NCBI RefSeq assembly: GCF_001610835.1 | Contig: NZ_CP011270.1 | Span: 2,498,001-2,562,000, forward strand | Origin: Planctomyces sp. SH-PL14 | GTDB taxonomy: Bacteria > Planctomycetota > Planctomycetia > Planctomycetales > Planctomycetaceae | Length of the DNA stretch: 64,000 nucleotides | Direction of reading: 5' to 3' | Shown: positions 26,083 to 34,255 of the stretch, in pieces | Layout: the number at the start of each line of letters is the position of its first letter | Position numbering within the stretch: the stretch's first letter is position 1 | Made by a program: the position numbers and the translations under genes | The notes under the pieces: generated by a model | Seen by the model: only the letters and a program-made list of their open reading frames with translations | Database searches by the model: none | What the model was told of the DNA's origin: nothing

Positions 26083-27258
26083 TCAGTATTTGTTAGCAAT
26101 CGTTCTTAGTTCGGTGAGTGTCATGGAGGTCTGCTTAACCTCAAAGACAAAACGCAAGGTAAATGGGAACGGCGACGTTAATGACGCCGCAAATATTTGC
26201 CCTGCAACGTCCACGTTTGCCGACTCGGCACTCGCAACATAGAAAGTATCAGTTCTAATGCTCCGTCCAGGCTGGAGCGTTCCACATTCGATCTCAACCC
26301 TGCAATGTTCCTTCCCACGATCGACGAAAACTGAGCCGGGACGGTTAATGATGGGGCGAGTGATCTCGGTTTCAGGTTTAGCCAAGATGCTCCGGGTGCG
26401 CTCAGGCCTCTCGGGCATTTCCAGATCGTTGATTGCTCTGATGCCCTCTGGAACTGGAATCTGTATTTCAATTCTTACGCTTTCGGCGTTTGACTTCCCA
26501 GTATTCTTCACGCACAGACGGACAGGGCGGAAAATGCGCTGCATGAATTCGAAATGCGCTGCCTCTCGCCACAATCTCCGGTTTGGACGTTTCGTTAACG
26601 ACCACGCGGCGTCTAACCCGAACTGGCTGCCCTGATCGGCCAAGAGCGGAATCGAGTCGTCAGGAGGCATTTGGCAGCGTTCAGATGCAAATGTGACGCC
26701 GTTCCCGAGGTCAACTTCACGGTCGATCTCGCAGAAAGTGACGGCAATATCAGCGCTGGCGCCAAGGCTGTGCCGAAGCATCTGCTCTACCTCTGCCGCG
26801 TCAGCAGGTCGGTCAGGGTTTGTGCTGCTTCCGCGACGGACGTAGACCATCCCCTTTCGAAGTTTTCCGAAATCCTTCTGCAGATATACTGGCCGTGGCT
26901 GATTCGCTTCGAGCTCGATGACCCCCACTTGTTTTCCTTCGAATTGGCAAGCGCGGTAGCGAAATCTTACTGGGCGATTCGTCTTGGCGCTAACAAACTC
27001 CTGAAGGGAGTGGTCCTGTAGCTGTTCTACTTCTGGAATTCCTACGACTTCCGCGGGGCGGCCTCCGGAACCCTCTACTGAACCAATAAGGATGTACCCC
27101 GGGCTACTGCGCCACGCGTTTGCGAAACCGAGGATGTCCTTCAACAGTTCGCTCTTGTCGTCATCGCTGGCCTTGACGAATCGATACTGTTCTTGCTTGA
27201 AGTCCAACGTTGCCCCTTCGGTGCCGTAGAGCAGGCTTCGTATTTCGTCCTCGCCCAT
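26083..27258 (-). CDS. AlbA_2 (Schlafen-like) domain protein
   Basis: 391 residues from the ATG at 27256-27258 (GGAG upstream). The N-terminal ~150 residues form an AlbA_2 putative DNA/RNA-binding domain: ESGATLDFK-type motif as EGATLDFKQE, LLKDILGFANAWRSSPGYILIG, and YVRRGSSTNPD. The remainder is beta-rich and unrecognised (RPVRLCVKNTGKSNAESVRIE). AlbA_2 proteins occur in regulatory and anti-phage contexts. It is part of the leftward cargo cassette. Confidence 0.7.
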   Translation of the reverse strand: MGEDEIRSLLYGTEGATLDFKQEQYRFVKASDDDKSELLKDILGFANAWRSSPGYILIGSVEGSGGRPAEVVGIPEVEQLQDHSLQEFVSAKTNRPVRFRYRACQFEGKQVGVIELEANQPRPVYLQKDFGKLRKGMVYVRRGSSTNPDRPADAAEVEQMLRHSLGASADIAVTFCEIDREVDLGNGVTFASERCQMPPDDSIPLLADQGSQFGLDAAWSLTKRPNRRLWREAAHFEFMQRIFRPVRLCVKNTGKSNAESVRIEIQIPVPEGIRAINDLEMPERPERTRSILAKPETEITRPIINRPGSVFVDRGKEHCRVEIECGTLQPGRSIRTDTFYVASAESANVDVAGQIFAASLTSPFPFTLRFVFEVKQTSMTLTELRTIANKY

Positions 27259-27309
27259 CTCGTTTCTCCGAAGAATCAACCACTGGTCCACTAACAACAT
27301 CACCTGGGG

Positions 27310-27789
27310 TCAGCCGTGCCGTTTCTGTTGTGGCGATGGGGTGCGCGTCGCAACCGGATCCCCGTGAGGCTCGATCCCAAGATCAAATTGGTGGGAATCG
27401 GCCCGTATTCGGAGGTACGCATTGGCGATCGGCAGGAGTATCACGCCAACGATCGAGGCCCAGGCATACGCTCCATTGAAGTCGTTCCAGTTGGCCAGCT
27501 GCACCATGAGCGTGATCACTGCGAAAGCGTAGAACAGCGAGCTGTTGATGAAGATGGTCGCACGAAGTGAGTCGAGGTTGGCCGCTGCCTTCGCTCGGGT
27601 GCTCAGCTGCATGCTGTTTCCCAAGCCTCTCACGTAGAAGGCGAACGCGCCACCGAAGAGCCCGAGAACGCCGATCACTAAGAAGGCGCCATCAAGTGAG
27701 GCTCGAAACTTCGATCCGATCCACAACAGCAATACGGCGCAGGCCGCAATGCTCATGTTCCGTGCGATGATCCACTGGCTGTTATTCAT
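27310..27789 (-). CDS. small multi-pass membrane protein
   Basis: 159 residues from the ATG at 27787-27789 (GGAGGG upstream). Four hydrophobic segments: MSIAACAVLLLWIGS, AFLVIGVLGLFGGAFAFYV, SSLFYAFAVITLMVQLA and AYAWASIVGVILLPIAN. It could be the membrane effector or anchor of the cargo cassette. Family not recognised. Confidence 0.6.
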   Translation of the reverse strand: MNNSQWIIARNMSIAACAVLLLWIGSKFRASLDGAFLVIGVLGLFGGAFAFYVRGLGNSMQLSTRAKAAANLDSLRATIFINSSLFYAFAVITLMVQLANWNDFNGAYAWASIVGVILLPIANAYLRIRADSHQFDLGIEPHGDPVATRTPSPQQKRHG

Positions 27790-27815
27790 CGGTGGCCCTC
27801 CGACGACTGACCGCC

Positions 27816-28028
27816 TCACCCAGGCGGCGGAATGATGGTCTCTGTGAGTTTGGTGGGAACGCCGTGTTTCAAAAGCCTTGCCCGTTTCCTGCCCGCGGTC
27901 AACAGCCACTGCACAACGCTGTCAGCGCCTTCGGTCTCTGCCGCCATCTCGAACAAGACGATGTCGTCCTCGCTGAAGCGAATCGTCGTCTTTGACGGCG
28001 TGTCGAATTTGCTCTTGCGGGTGCTCAT
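27816..28028 (-). CDS. ribbon-helix-helix-like small regulator
   Basis: 70 residues. SKTTIRFSEDDIVLFEMAAE followed by GADSVVQWLLTAGRKRARLL has the strand-helix-helix pattern of RHH repressors. First gene of the leftward cassette, so it is the likely autoregulator. Confidence 0.55.
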   Translation of the reverse strand: MSTRKSKFDTPSKTTIRFSEDDIVLFEMAAETEGADSVVQWLLTAGRKRARLLKHGVPTKLTETIIPPPG

Positions 28029-28216
28029 CTTCGTGGATGTTCAGTCGACTGCGATGGGCTTGCAAGCGGATCGCGTCGAATGACGTTCAAGAGGGTCGCT
28101 TGACTCCCTTTGACGTCATGCTCATCATGTCCCCCGTCAGTCGTGTTTGGTGCCTCGAACACGACTGGTAGCAGCGATCAACCTGACGTTCGGCTTTGCC
28201 AGCGGCAGATTCGGAA

Positions 28217-28256
28217 GCCCCCGCGAAGTACCAGGCACGGTCTCGCGGGGGCTTTC
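28217..28256 (+). terminator. strong hairpin with T-run
   Basis: Perfect 10-bp stem GCCCCCGCGA/TCGCGGGGGC with a 16-base loop, followed by TTTCT. Works as a rightward terminator. Confidence 0.6.
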
Positions 28257-28455
28257 TGCATTCCCGGTTCAGCCAGAGGAACGGGGATTTCGGGGAGATG
28301 GCTCACGGGCGAAGGGGTCGCCCAACCCGGCCCATGAAGGGACCGGCGATCCGCCGCAGGCAAGCGGCACTCTTAGGCACTGACGGAGCGTCACGACAAG
28401 CACACGCCCGACCGCAGGCTAAGCGGTCCGCGCTCACTCTCCGCGCATGAAAAAA

Positions 28456-28484
28456 GCCTCTGGCGACACCACATCACCAGAGGC
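28456..28484. other. A-run plus hairpin in front of the 28527 gene
   Basis: Perfect 8-bp stem GCCTCTGG/CCAGAGGC, loop 13, preceded by AAAAAA. It reads as a terminator for leftward transcripts, or as a leader hairpin for the rightward genes that start 43 bp later. Confidence 0.4.
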
Positions 28485-28526
28485 ATGAGAGGTTCCGGTT
28501 CCATCTTCTACGAAAGACCCAAAACC

Positions 28527-29078
28527 ATGATTGAGGTTATCGCTGAGCCTACGCGCGGTCAAGAAGCCGCGGTGCGGATCGTCTCTCACGCCGTTCCCGA
28601 CACCCGCGAGTTTGAAACACTCCCTTCAACCGTTCCGCTTGTCGTAAAGCAGCGGGACCCCGGCTGGCATCCGCCGACGTGCCGCAGTCTCCCGGGCGGT
28701 TGCTCGTTCTCGATGCCGAAAGCCCTCGCGGTGCAGCTCGCCGTGATGCTGAACCGCGCCGAGATGGCCCGGTACGACACAAAGAACCCTTCAGACGGCT
28801 CGACCAACTGGTACGTCGTGGCGATCTCCAAGAGCGGGTTTACGGTCGTCAAAATTCTGGTCCTCGATTGGTGGCCGGAAAGCCCGTTCGACCTTCCCCC
28901 GGACGCATGGCCCATGACGTTTGCCAATGTGGCGGCTCGCTGTGCGTCTCAGGAGTTCAACCGCCGACAGATGGCTAACGGCAGGGTGCCGGCCTACTGG
29001 TGCGTCAGTATCAAGCGGATATCCGCGGCGGACCTGATCGCCTCCGAGGGGTTTGAATGGAAAGGGGGTGCCGCATGA
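28527..29078 (+). CDS. hypothetical protein
   Basis: 183 residues. Basic-hydrophobic, mixed alpha/beta; LPGGCSFSMPKALAVQLAVM and FTVVKILVLDWWPESPF are its clearest segments. First of three coupled small genes (ATGA overlaps at 29075 and 29329) before the integrase. Unknown. Confidence 0.55.
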   Translation: MIEVIAEPTRGQEAAVRIVSHAVPDTREFETLPSTVPLVVKQRDPGWHPPTCRSLPGGCSFSMPKALAVQLAVMLNRAEMARYDTKNPSDGSTNWYVVAISKSGFTVVKILVLDWWPESPFDLPPDAWPMTFANVAARCASQEFNRRQMANGRVPAYWCVSIKRISAADLIASEGFEWKGGAA

Positions 29079-29332
29079 GGCGAGCCATCATCCCTCAACC
29101 GCTATTCGAGGAGCGACGGCCCTACTTCGCCTTTTCTGCGGCGGAGACGCATTCACGGCGCTCGCCGATCCGCTTCGCCGCGGACATATCGCTGGTCGTC
29201 TCGAATGCCCGCACCCGGGAGGAAGCCCTGTCGATGCTCCGGCAGTGGCTCGACGACGTGTCTGTCTTCGGACTCGAAACCAACCCGGCCGCGGTCAAGC
29301 CGCTCGCCAACCCGGAAGGGGTGCCTGCATGA
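29075..29332 (+). CDS. small hypothetical protein
   Basis: 85 residues from an ATGA overlap. The end (REEALSMLRQWLDDVSVFGLE) resembles the end of the next protein (REALAIFREWLADLCAVGLD), so the two share a short C-terminal helical module. Unknown function. Confidence 0.5.
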   Translation: MRRAIIPQPLFEERRPYFAFSAAETHSRRSPIRFAADISLVVSNARTREEALSMLRQWLDDVSVFGLETNPAAVKPLANPEGVPA

Positions 29333-29808
29333 TCCAGAGCGTCACACAAGAGATTGAGGCCAAGGCGACAGCAGAGGACGAACCGCCCTGCAAGGTTCGG
29401 CTGGACCTGTCCGGCGAGTGGCCGATCGTCGGCGGGGTCGCTTGGCTGGGAGGGATATTCATCCCCATGAGCAGTTGGTTTCGCCTCACGAAGTACGAAC
29501 GGCGGAAGGTGACGAAGTGGCTCGCCCAGAAGGGGCGGCTCGTTCGCGAACAGCAGGTTCACGACGGTCGCGGAATGGTTCACGTCGGCCGGCCGCAGAA
29601 GGCGGAAATCTCTCGACTGACCTTCGATGACGTCCATATCTGCATCGGAAACGAGGCGGTGCGGCACTACGACATCGTCTCGGTCCGAATTGACAACGTG
29701 AACGACCGAAGAGAAGCCCTCGCAATCTTCCGGGAGTGGCTGGCAGACCTGTGCGCTGTCGGCCTAGACCCGGATTCAGTGGAGGAGTTCCTGTCCGAGA
29801 AGGACTAA
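29329..29808 (+). CDS. hypothetical protein with winged-helix-like part
   Basis: 159 residues from an ATGA overlap. The middle (FRLTKYERRKVTKWLAQKGRL, then a basic HVGRPQKAEISRLTF) could be a small DNA-binding fold; the C-terminal helical module is shared with the preceding protein. Last gene before the integrase. Possible recombination directionality or regulatory factor (inference). Confidence 0.5.
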   Translation: MIQSVTQEIEAKATAEDEPPCKVRLDLSGEWPIVGGVAWLGGIFIPMSSWFRLTKYERRKVTKWLAQKGRLVREQQVHDGRGMVHVGRPQKAEISRLTFDDVHICIGNEAVRHYDIVSVRIDNVNDRREALAIFREWLADLCAVGLDPDSVEEFLSEKD

Positions 29809-29910
29809 CGAAGACCCCGCCCGGGGATGGTTGAGCGGTGGGTGGTTGGCCCTGCCCCTCTGCTCCTGTCCCCGGGCTCTTTTCAGACAACTTAGCACGC
29901 GAACAACCAC

Positions 29911-29937
29911 GCCCGGCGGGATACCGACCGGGCTTTT
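29911..29937 (+). terminator. hairpin before integrase
   Basis: Stem GCCCGG/CCGGGC, 11-base loop, then TTTTCCC. Separates the small-gene series from the integrase. Confidence 0.5.
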
Positions 29938-30074
29938 CCCTGCCCGGGGGGCTTTTCCCGGGGAAAAGTCGACCACCATTCCGCTAAGCAAAACACAGGG
30001 TTTCGACCCTGCCGAGGGGCTTGTACCCCTTTTCCCCTTATCCCCTAGTTCTGTCACACAGAGGAGTACCAGAA

Positions 30075-31304
30075 ATGGACCGTTTCCACGTTCGAATCAT
30101 CAGTATGACCGGCCGCCCGTTCCTCGTGGCCGAGTGGCGCGATCCGGCCAGCGGGAAGCTCAAGAGGAAGTCGACCGGCCACAAGGTCCGGAGAGACGCG
30201 GAGCGGTATGCCGCCAAGTTGGAGAAGCAGCTGAACGACGGGGAGTTCATCGCGACCGCAGTCCGCTGGGACGACTTCCGGGTGCGGTATGAGGAAGCCC
30301 ACGCGGACCGATGGGCGCCGCGGACGAAAGACCGGGTCAAGGGGATGATGACCGCCGTGGAGCGGGAGATTGCCCCCAAGTTCCTCCGCTCCGTAGACGC
30401 TGCGGCGATCGCCTCCCTTGTCCGGGCGATGCGGAAGGCTGGCAACACCCCGGCGACGATCGGGGCGCACCTGCGGCACCTGAAAGCGGCCCTCCGGTGG
30501 GCAGCCCGCAAGAACCTCCTTGGGAAGGTCCCCGATATCGAGATGCCCCAAGGGGCAATCGTTCGCGGCGGCCGGGCGATCAGTGGGGAGGAGTTCGAAC
30601 GGATGCTGGAAGTCGTGCCGGCGGTCTTGGCGGAAGGCAAGGCCCGTCTGGCGCAGGATCCGGAGTCGTGGCGATACTTCCTCCGTCTCCTCTGGGTGTC
30701 CGGGCTGCGGATCGGGGAGGCCCTGAAACTCCACTGGACCGAGGCGGATGACCTGATGCCGCTGATGAGAGGGAAGATTCCCCGCTTCCAGATCCAGTCC
30801 CGCGCCAGCAAGAACCGGAAGACGCAGACCTTCCCTATGGCCCCCGAGGCGTTCGGGCTGCTCTCTGAGACGCCCGAGGGCGAGCGGACGGGCTTCGTGT
30901 CGAATCCGGTCTACAACGGTCGGCGGGCGAAGTACATGGACGCGGTGATCGTCGTCTCGGCGATCGGCCGTAAAGCGGGGGTGATCGTCGCGAGGAAGGA
31001 GAACGGGGATCCTGTCTACTGCACGGCCCATGACCTCCGTCGGTCCGCGGCGACCCGCTGGGCTGCTCGGGTGATGCCAAGTGTCCTGCAGGCGATGATG
31101 CGTCACGCCAGCCCGGCCACTACCGCGAAGTTCTACACCGATGGCAGCGGAGACCCTATCGCCGCAGCTGCATGGGAGATGCTGGGGGGCTCAGCTTACA
31201 AACCTGCAGGGATCGCTATCGAATCGACTATCACTGCCGGAGAACAAAACGCTGCCAACGACGCAAGTCGTGACCGGAAAACATCGTTGGTCGGCAACCC
31301 CTGA
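30075..31304 (+). CDS. tyrosine-family site-specific integrase of the island
   Basis: 409 residues; ATG with GAGGAG upstream. Catalytic residues: R212 in SGLRIGEALKL, a Lys in the SKNRKT beta hairpin (K246 or K249), H319-x2-R322 in HDLRR, H344 in RHAS and Y354 in KFYTDG. An N-terminal arm/SAM-like core-binding domain covers about residues 60-160. It catalyses integration and excision. Placed last in the island, with the att-like 11-mer 13 bases after its stop. Confidence 0.9.
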   Translation: MDRFHVRIISMTGRPFLVAEWRDPASGKLKRKSTGHKVRRDAERYAAKLEKQLNDGEFIATAVRWDDFRVRYEEAHADRWAPRTKDRVKGMMTAVEREIAPKFLRSVDAAAIASLVRAMRKAGNTPATIGAHLRHLKAALRWAARKNLLGKVPDIEMPQGAIVRGGRAISGEEFERMLEVVPAVLAEGKARLAQDPESWRYFLRLLWVSGLRIGEALKLHWTEADDLMPLMRGKIPRFQIQSRASKNRKTQTFPMAPEAFGLLSETPEGERTGFVSNPVYNGRRAKYMDAVIVVSAIGRKAGVIVARKENGDPVYCTAHDLRRSAATRWAARVMPSVLQAMMRHASPATTAKFYTDGSGDPIAAAAWEMLGGSAYKPAGIAIESTITAGEQNAANDASRDRKTSLVGNP

Positions 31305-31316
31305 GAGCCCCCAGAC

Positions 31317-31327
31317 GATCGGTAATC
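31317..31327. repeat. candidate right att-like core (GATCGGTAATC)
   Basis: Repeats 14364-14374. Flanked as ACGAT-CGGTA-ATCGT. If it is the crossover site the island spans about 14.36-31.33 kb. Confidence 0.3.
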
Positions 31328-31547
31328 GTTTCCGCGTTCCTTGCCGGGGCGAAGTCAAGGAAGTATTGTTGAAACAACTATCGGGAAGGATGCGTCGCCG
31401 CATCAGTCCCGATCGTCTCGCCAGGTGTTGGAACTCCCTCCCGGATGCGGTGGTCCGACGCTGATGGCCGCGCGGTCGCAGGCTTCGCCTCGATCCACGC
31501 GGCAACAGCATCGGCCGCGGATCGCCGGCCCCAGAATTCTCAAGCCT

Positions 31548-34145
31548 ATGCCTACCAAGCCGCTTTCCCTGCTGGCCTGCCTCGCGCTTTGGGCGGCCGC
31601 CCTCTCTCCGGCCGCCGCGGAAGACTGGACCTACTGGCGCGGGCCGTACATGAACGGCCGGTCCTACGACAAGAACATCCCCGACTCCTGGAAGCCCGAA
31701 GGGGGCGAAGGGAGCAACGTCCTCTGGAAGATCCCGATCGGCAGCCGCAGCACCCCCGTCGTCATGAAGGGGAAGCTGTACATGATCACCCGCGACAAGG
31801 AAGAGAAGCCGGCCGAAGAAGGGGAGCGGGTCGTCTGCGTCGACGTCAAGGACGGCCACACGATCTGGGAACAGCGGTTCAACGTCTACCTCTCGGACGC
31901 TCCGGCGGAGCGGGTCGGCTGGTCCAGCGTCGTCGCCGACCCGGAGACGGGGAACGTCTACGCCCTCGGCGTGTGCGGCCTGTTCCAGTGCTTCAACGGC
32001 GAGACCGGCGAGATCAAGTGGTCGCACTCGATGCACGAGGAGTTCGGATTCCTCAGCACCTACGGCGGCCGGACGAACTTTCCGCTCATCCATGAAGACC
32101 GGGTCATCATCAGCGCGGTCGTGATCGGCTGGGGCGAGATGGCCAAGCCGACACACCGCTTCATCGCCCTCGACAAGCGGAACGGCCAGCCGGTGTGGTT
32201 TACCGGGACCCGCGTCGCTCCCGAAGACACGACCTACAGCGCCCCGGTCATGGGGGTCATCAACAAGAAGCTCCAGCTCGTTTTCGGCTCCGGCGACGGC
32301 GCCGTCTGGTCCTTCGAGCCCCGGACCGGCAAGCCGCTCTGGAACTACTACACCTCGGTCCACGGCCTGAACGCCAGCCCGACGATCGTCGGCGACAAGG
32401 TCTACTTCGGCGTCGGCGAAGAGCTGATCGACAAGAATGGCGACGCCGACCCGCGGATCGGCGCCCTCGTGGCCCTCGATGCCTCCAAGGCCAAGCCGGG
32501 CGAGCTCGACCTGATCAAGGCGGGCGGAGAGATCTGGAAGCAGTACGAGTGGGGGGTCAGCCGCGCGGCTCCGGTGTTCCTCGACAACCGGATGTACGTC
32601 GCCACCGACAGCGGCAAGGTCTACGTCGTCGATATCGAGACCGGGAAGCTGATCGGCCAGCAGCCGATCGGCCGCATGTCCCGTTCGAGCCTCCTGCTCG
32701 TCGACAACAAGATCTTCGCCCATGAACTGAACGGCAACGCCTTCATCCTCAAGCCGAGTGAGAAGGGCGTGGAGGTGGTTCAGCGGCTCCGCATGCCGCG
32801 GGGCGAAGAGTTCCACGGCTCGCCGATCTGCGTCGACGGCCGGGTCTACATCCCCTCCACCACGCACCTCTACAGTGTCGGCAAGCCGGACTGGAAGCCG
32901 GAAGACCGCGACACGCCCCCCGCTCCGATCAAGGAAGAGCCGCGGGATACGGACAAGGAAGTGGCCCAGGTGCAGGTCGTTCCGTGCGAAGTCCTGCTCC
33001 AGCCGGGCTACTCCAAGACGCAGGACTTCCAGGTCCGCCTCTACAACAGCCGCGGCCAGTACCTGCGGAACGCCAAGCCCGGCGACGTGGAGTTCAGCGT
33101 CAAGGGGCCGGGCTCGATCGATCCTCGCACCGGAACGTACACGGTCCCGGCCGACCTCAAGGAAGCCGCTCCGGCGTTTGTCACTGCCAAGATGGGTGAA
33201 AAGGTCGGGACCGCCCGGGCCCGTCTGATTCCGGATCTCGACTGGTCGTTCAACTTCGACAGCGGCGAAGTCCCCACGACGTGGCTCGGCTGTGCCTACC
33301 GCCATGTCGTCATCGACTGGGACCTGTTCCAGAAGCTGACGAAGGCCGATCCCCAGGCCGGCCAGATGTATCTCTACATGCGGAGCCAGTTCGTCAACGT
33401 CGGGGCCCCGGCCCTGACCTATGACGACAGCACGGTCCGGATGTCATGGACGGAACTCCTGCGGTTCCTTCGGCTCAGCAACTCCGACAAGCGCCCCAAG
33501 ACCAAGGAGGCGGGAGCGGAACTGTTCGATGCTTCGCTTAAGCTCCTCCAGGAGGAGAAGGTCATCGGCAAGTTTGAATGGTCGAGCTGGGAGCGCAAGA
33601 CCGGTAACGGCGACGAGACGGTCGCCGAGCCGCGGCTCAAGGTGATCAAGGGTGAGCGGAAGGTCGACGGCAACGGCGTCCTGTGCAAGATCACCACGAT
33701 CCCCAAAGGGATGCGGAGCCAGGGCTGGTTCGGCCAGGACACCTTCCACGACTACACGGTCCAGGCGGACGTGATGGGCGCGGAGAAGGACGGCAAGCTG
33801 CCGGACATCGGCCTCGTCGCCCAGCGATACACGCTGGACATGATGGGGGCCAGCCAGCAGCTCCAGATCCGCACCTGGACCCCGCAGCTCAGCCGCTTCT
33901 CGGCCAACCTGCCGCTGAAGTGGGAGCCGAACGTCTGGTACACGATGAAGTTCCGGGCCTCCGCCAAAGACGGCAAGGCGACACTCCAGGCCAAGGTCTG
34001 GAAGAAGGGGGAAGAGGAGCCGGCCGAGTGGATGCTGACCGCCGTCGACACGATCCCCAACGTCATCGGCAGCCCCGGCCTCTTTGGCAACGCCAAGGAC
34101 GCCGAAGTGTTCTACGACAACATCACGGTGACGAAGAACAAGTAG
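31548..34145 (+). CDS. secreted PQQ-type beta-propeller protein with C-terminal LamG-like domain
   Basis: 865 residues from the ATG at 31548; the frame is open farther upstream but MPTKPLSLLACLALWAAAL is a clean signal peptide. Residues ~25-450 are propeller blades with the PQQ-repeat signature (LDASKAKPG, GKVYVVDIETGKLIGQQP, SPTIVGDKVYFG). The middle has an Ig-like segment (VQVVPCEVLLQPG). The last ~190 residues are a concanavalin/LamG-like sandwich (WYTMKFRASAKDGKATL). Probable extracytoplasmic binding protein or enzyme-like propeller; no dehydrogenase active site is evident. Confidence 0.82.
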   Translation: MPTKPLSLLACLALWAAALSPAAAEDWTYWRGPYMNGRSYDKNIPDSWKPEGGEGSNVLWKIPIGSRSTPVVMKGKLYMITRDKEEKPAEEGERVVCVDVKDGHTIWEQRFNVYLSDAPAERVGWSSVVADPETGNVYALGVCGLFQCFNGETGEIKWSHSMHEEFGFLSTYGGRTNFPLIHEDRVIISAVVIGWGEMAKPTHRFIALDKRNGQPVWFTGTRVAPEDTTYSAPVMGVINKKLQLVFGSGDGAVWSFEPRTGKPLWNYYTSVHGLNASPTIVGDKVYFGVGEELIDKNGDADPRIGALVALDASKAKPGELDLIKAGGEIWKQYEWGVSRAAPVFLDNRMYVATDSGKVYVVDIETGKLIGQQPIGRMSRSSLLLVDNKIFAHELNGNAFILKPSEKGVEVVQRLRMPRGEEFHGSPICVDGRVYIPSTTHLYSVGKPDWKPEDRDTPPAPIKEEPRDTDKEVAQVQVVPCEVLLQPGYSKTQDFQVRLYNSRGQYLRNAKPGDVEFSVKGPGSIDPRTGTYTVPADLKEAAPAFVTAKMGEKVGTARARLIPDLDWSFNFDSGEVPTTWLGCAYRHVVIDWDLFQKLTKADPQAGQMYLYMRSQFVNVGAPALTYDDSTVRMSWTELLRFLRLSNSDKRPKTKEAGAELFDASLKLLQEEKVIGKFEWSSWERKTGNGDETVAEPRLKVIKGERKVDGNGVLCKITTIPKGMRSQGWFGQDTFHDYTVQADVMGAEKDGKLPDIGLVAQRYTLDMMGASQQLQIRTWTPQLSRFSANLPLKWEPNVWYTMKFRASAKDGKATLQAKVWKKGEEEPAEWMLTAVDTIPNVIGSPGLFGNAKDAEVFYDNITVTKNK

Positions 34146-34151
34146 CCCTGC

Positions 34152-34238
34152 GGAAGTATCGGGGAGCAGGCCTCAGGTTTCCGTCAGGAACCGTGGCTTG
34201 CTCCTGCTGATACTTGATCCCTGACACCTGATACTTCC
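34152..34238. repeat. intergenic inverted repeat between the two propeller genes
   Basis: GGAAGTATC (34152-34160) and GATACTTCC (34230-34238) are perfect inverted copies; a second TGATACTTG lies at 34208. Short simple repeats of this kind are likely noncoding structural DNA or a terminator. Confidence 0.5.
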
Positions 34239-34255
34239 CTCTCACGAGGCTGTTC

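Larger units (their letters stand above)
28029..28526. other. intergenic region upstream of the cargo cassette
   Basis: About 500 bp without a supported gene. It should hold the cassette promoter (left) and has two strong hairpins (28217-28252, 28456-28484). Dense small inverted repeats near 28340-28440 could mean a structured RNA; I cannot assign one. Confidence 0.4.

Noticed and set aside
31191-33305. Long leftward open frame (704 codons)
   Set aside because: Antisense to the PQQ-propeller gene, which has signal peptide and blade motifs.
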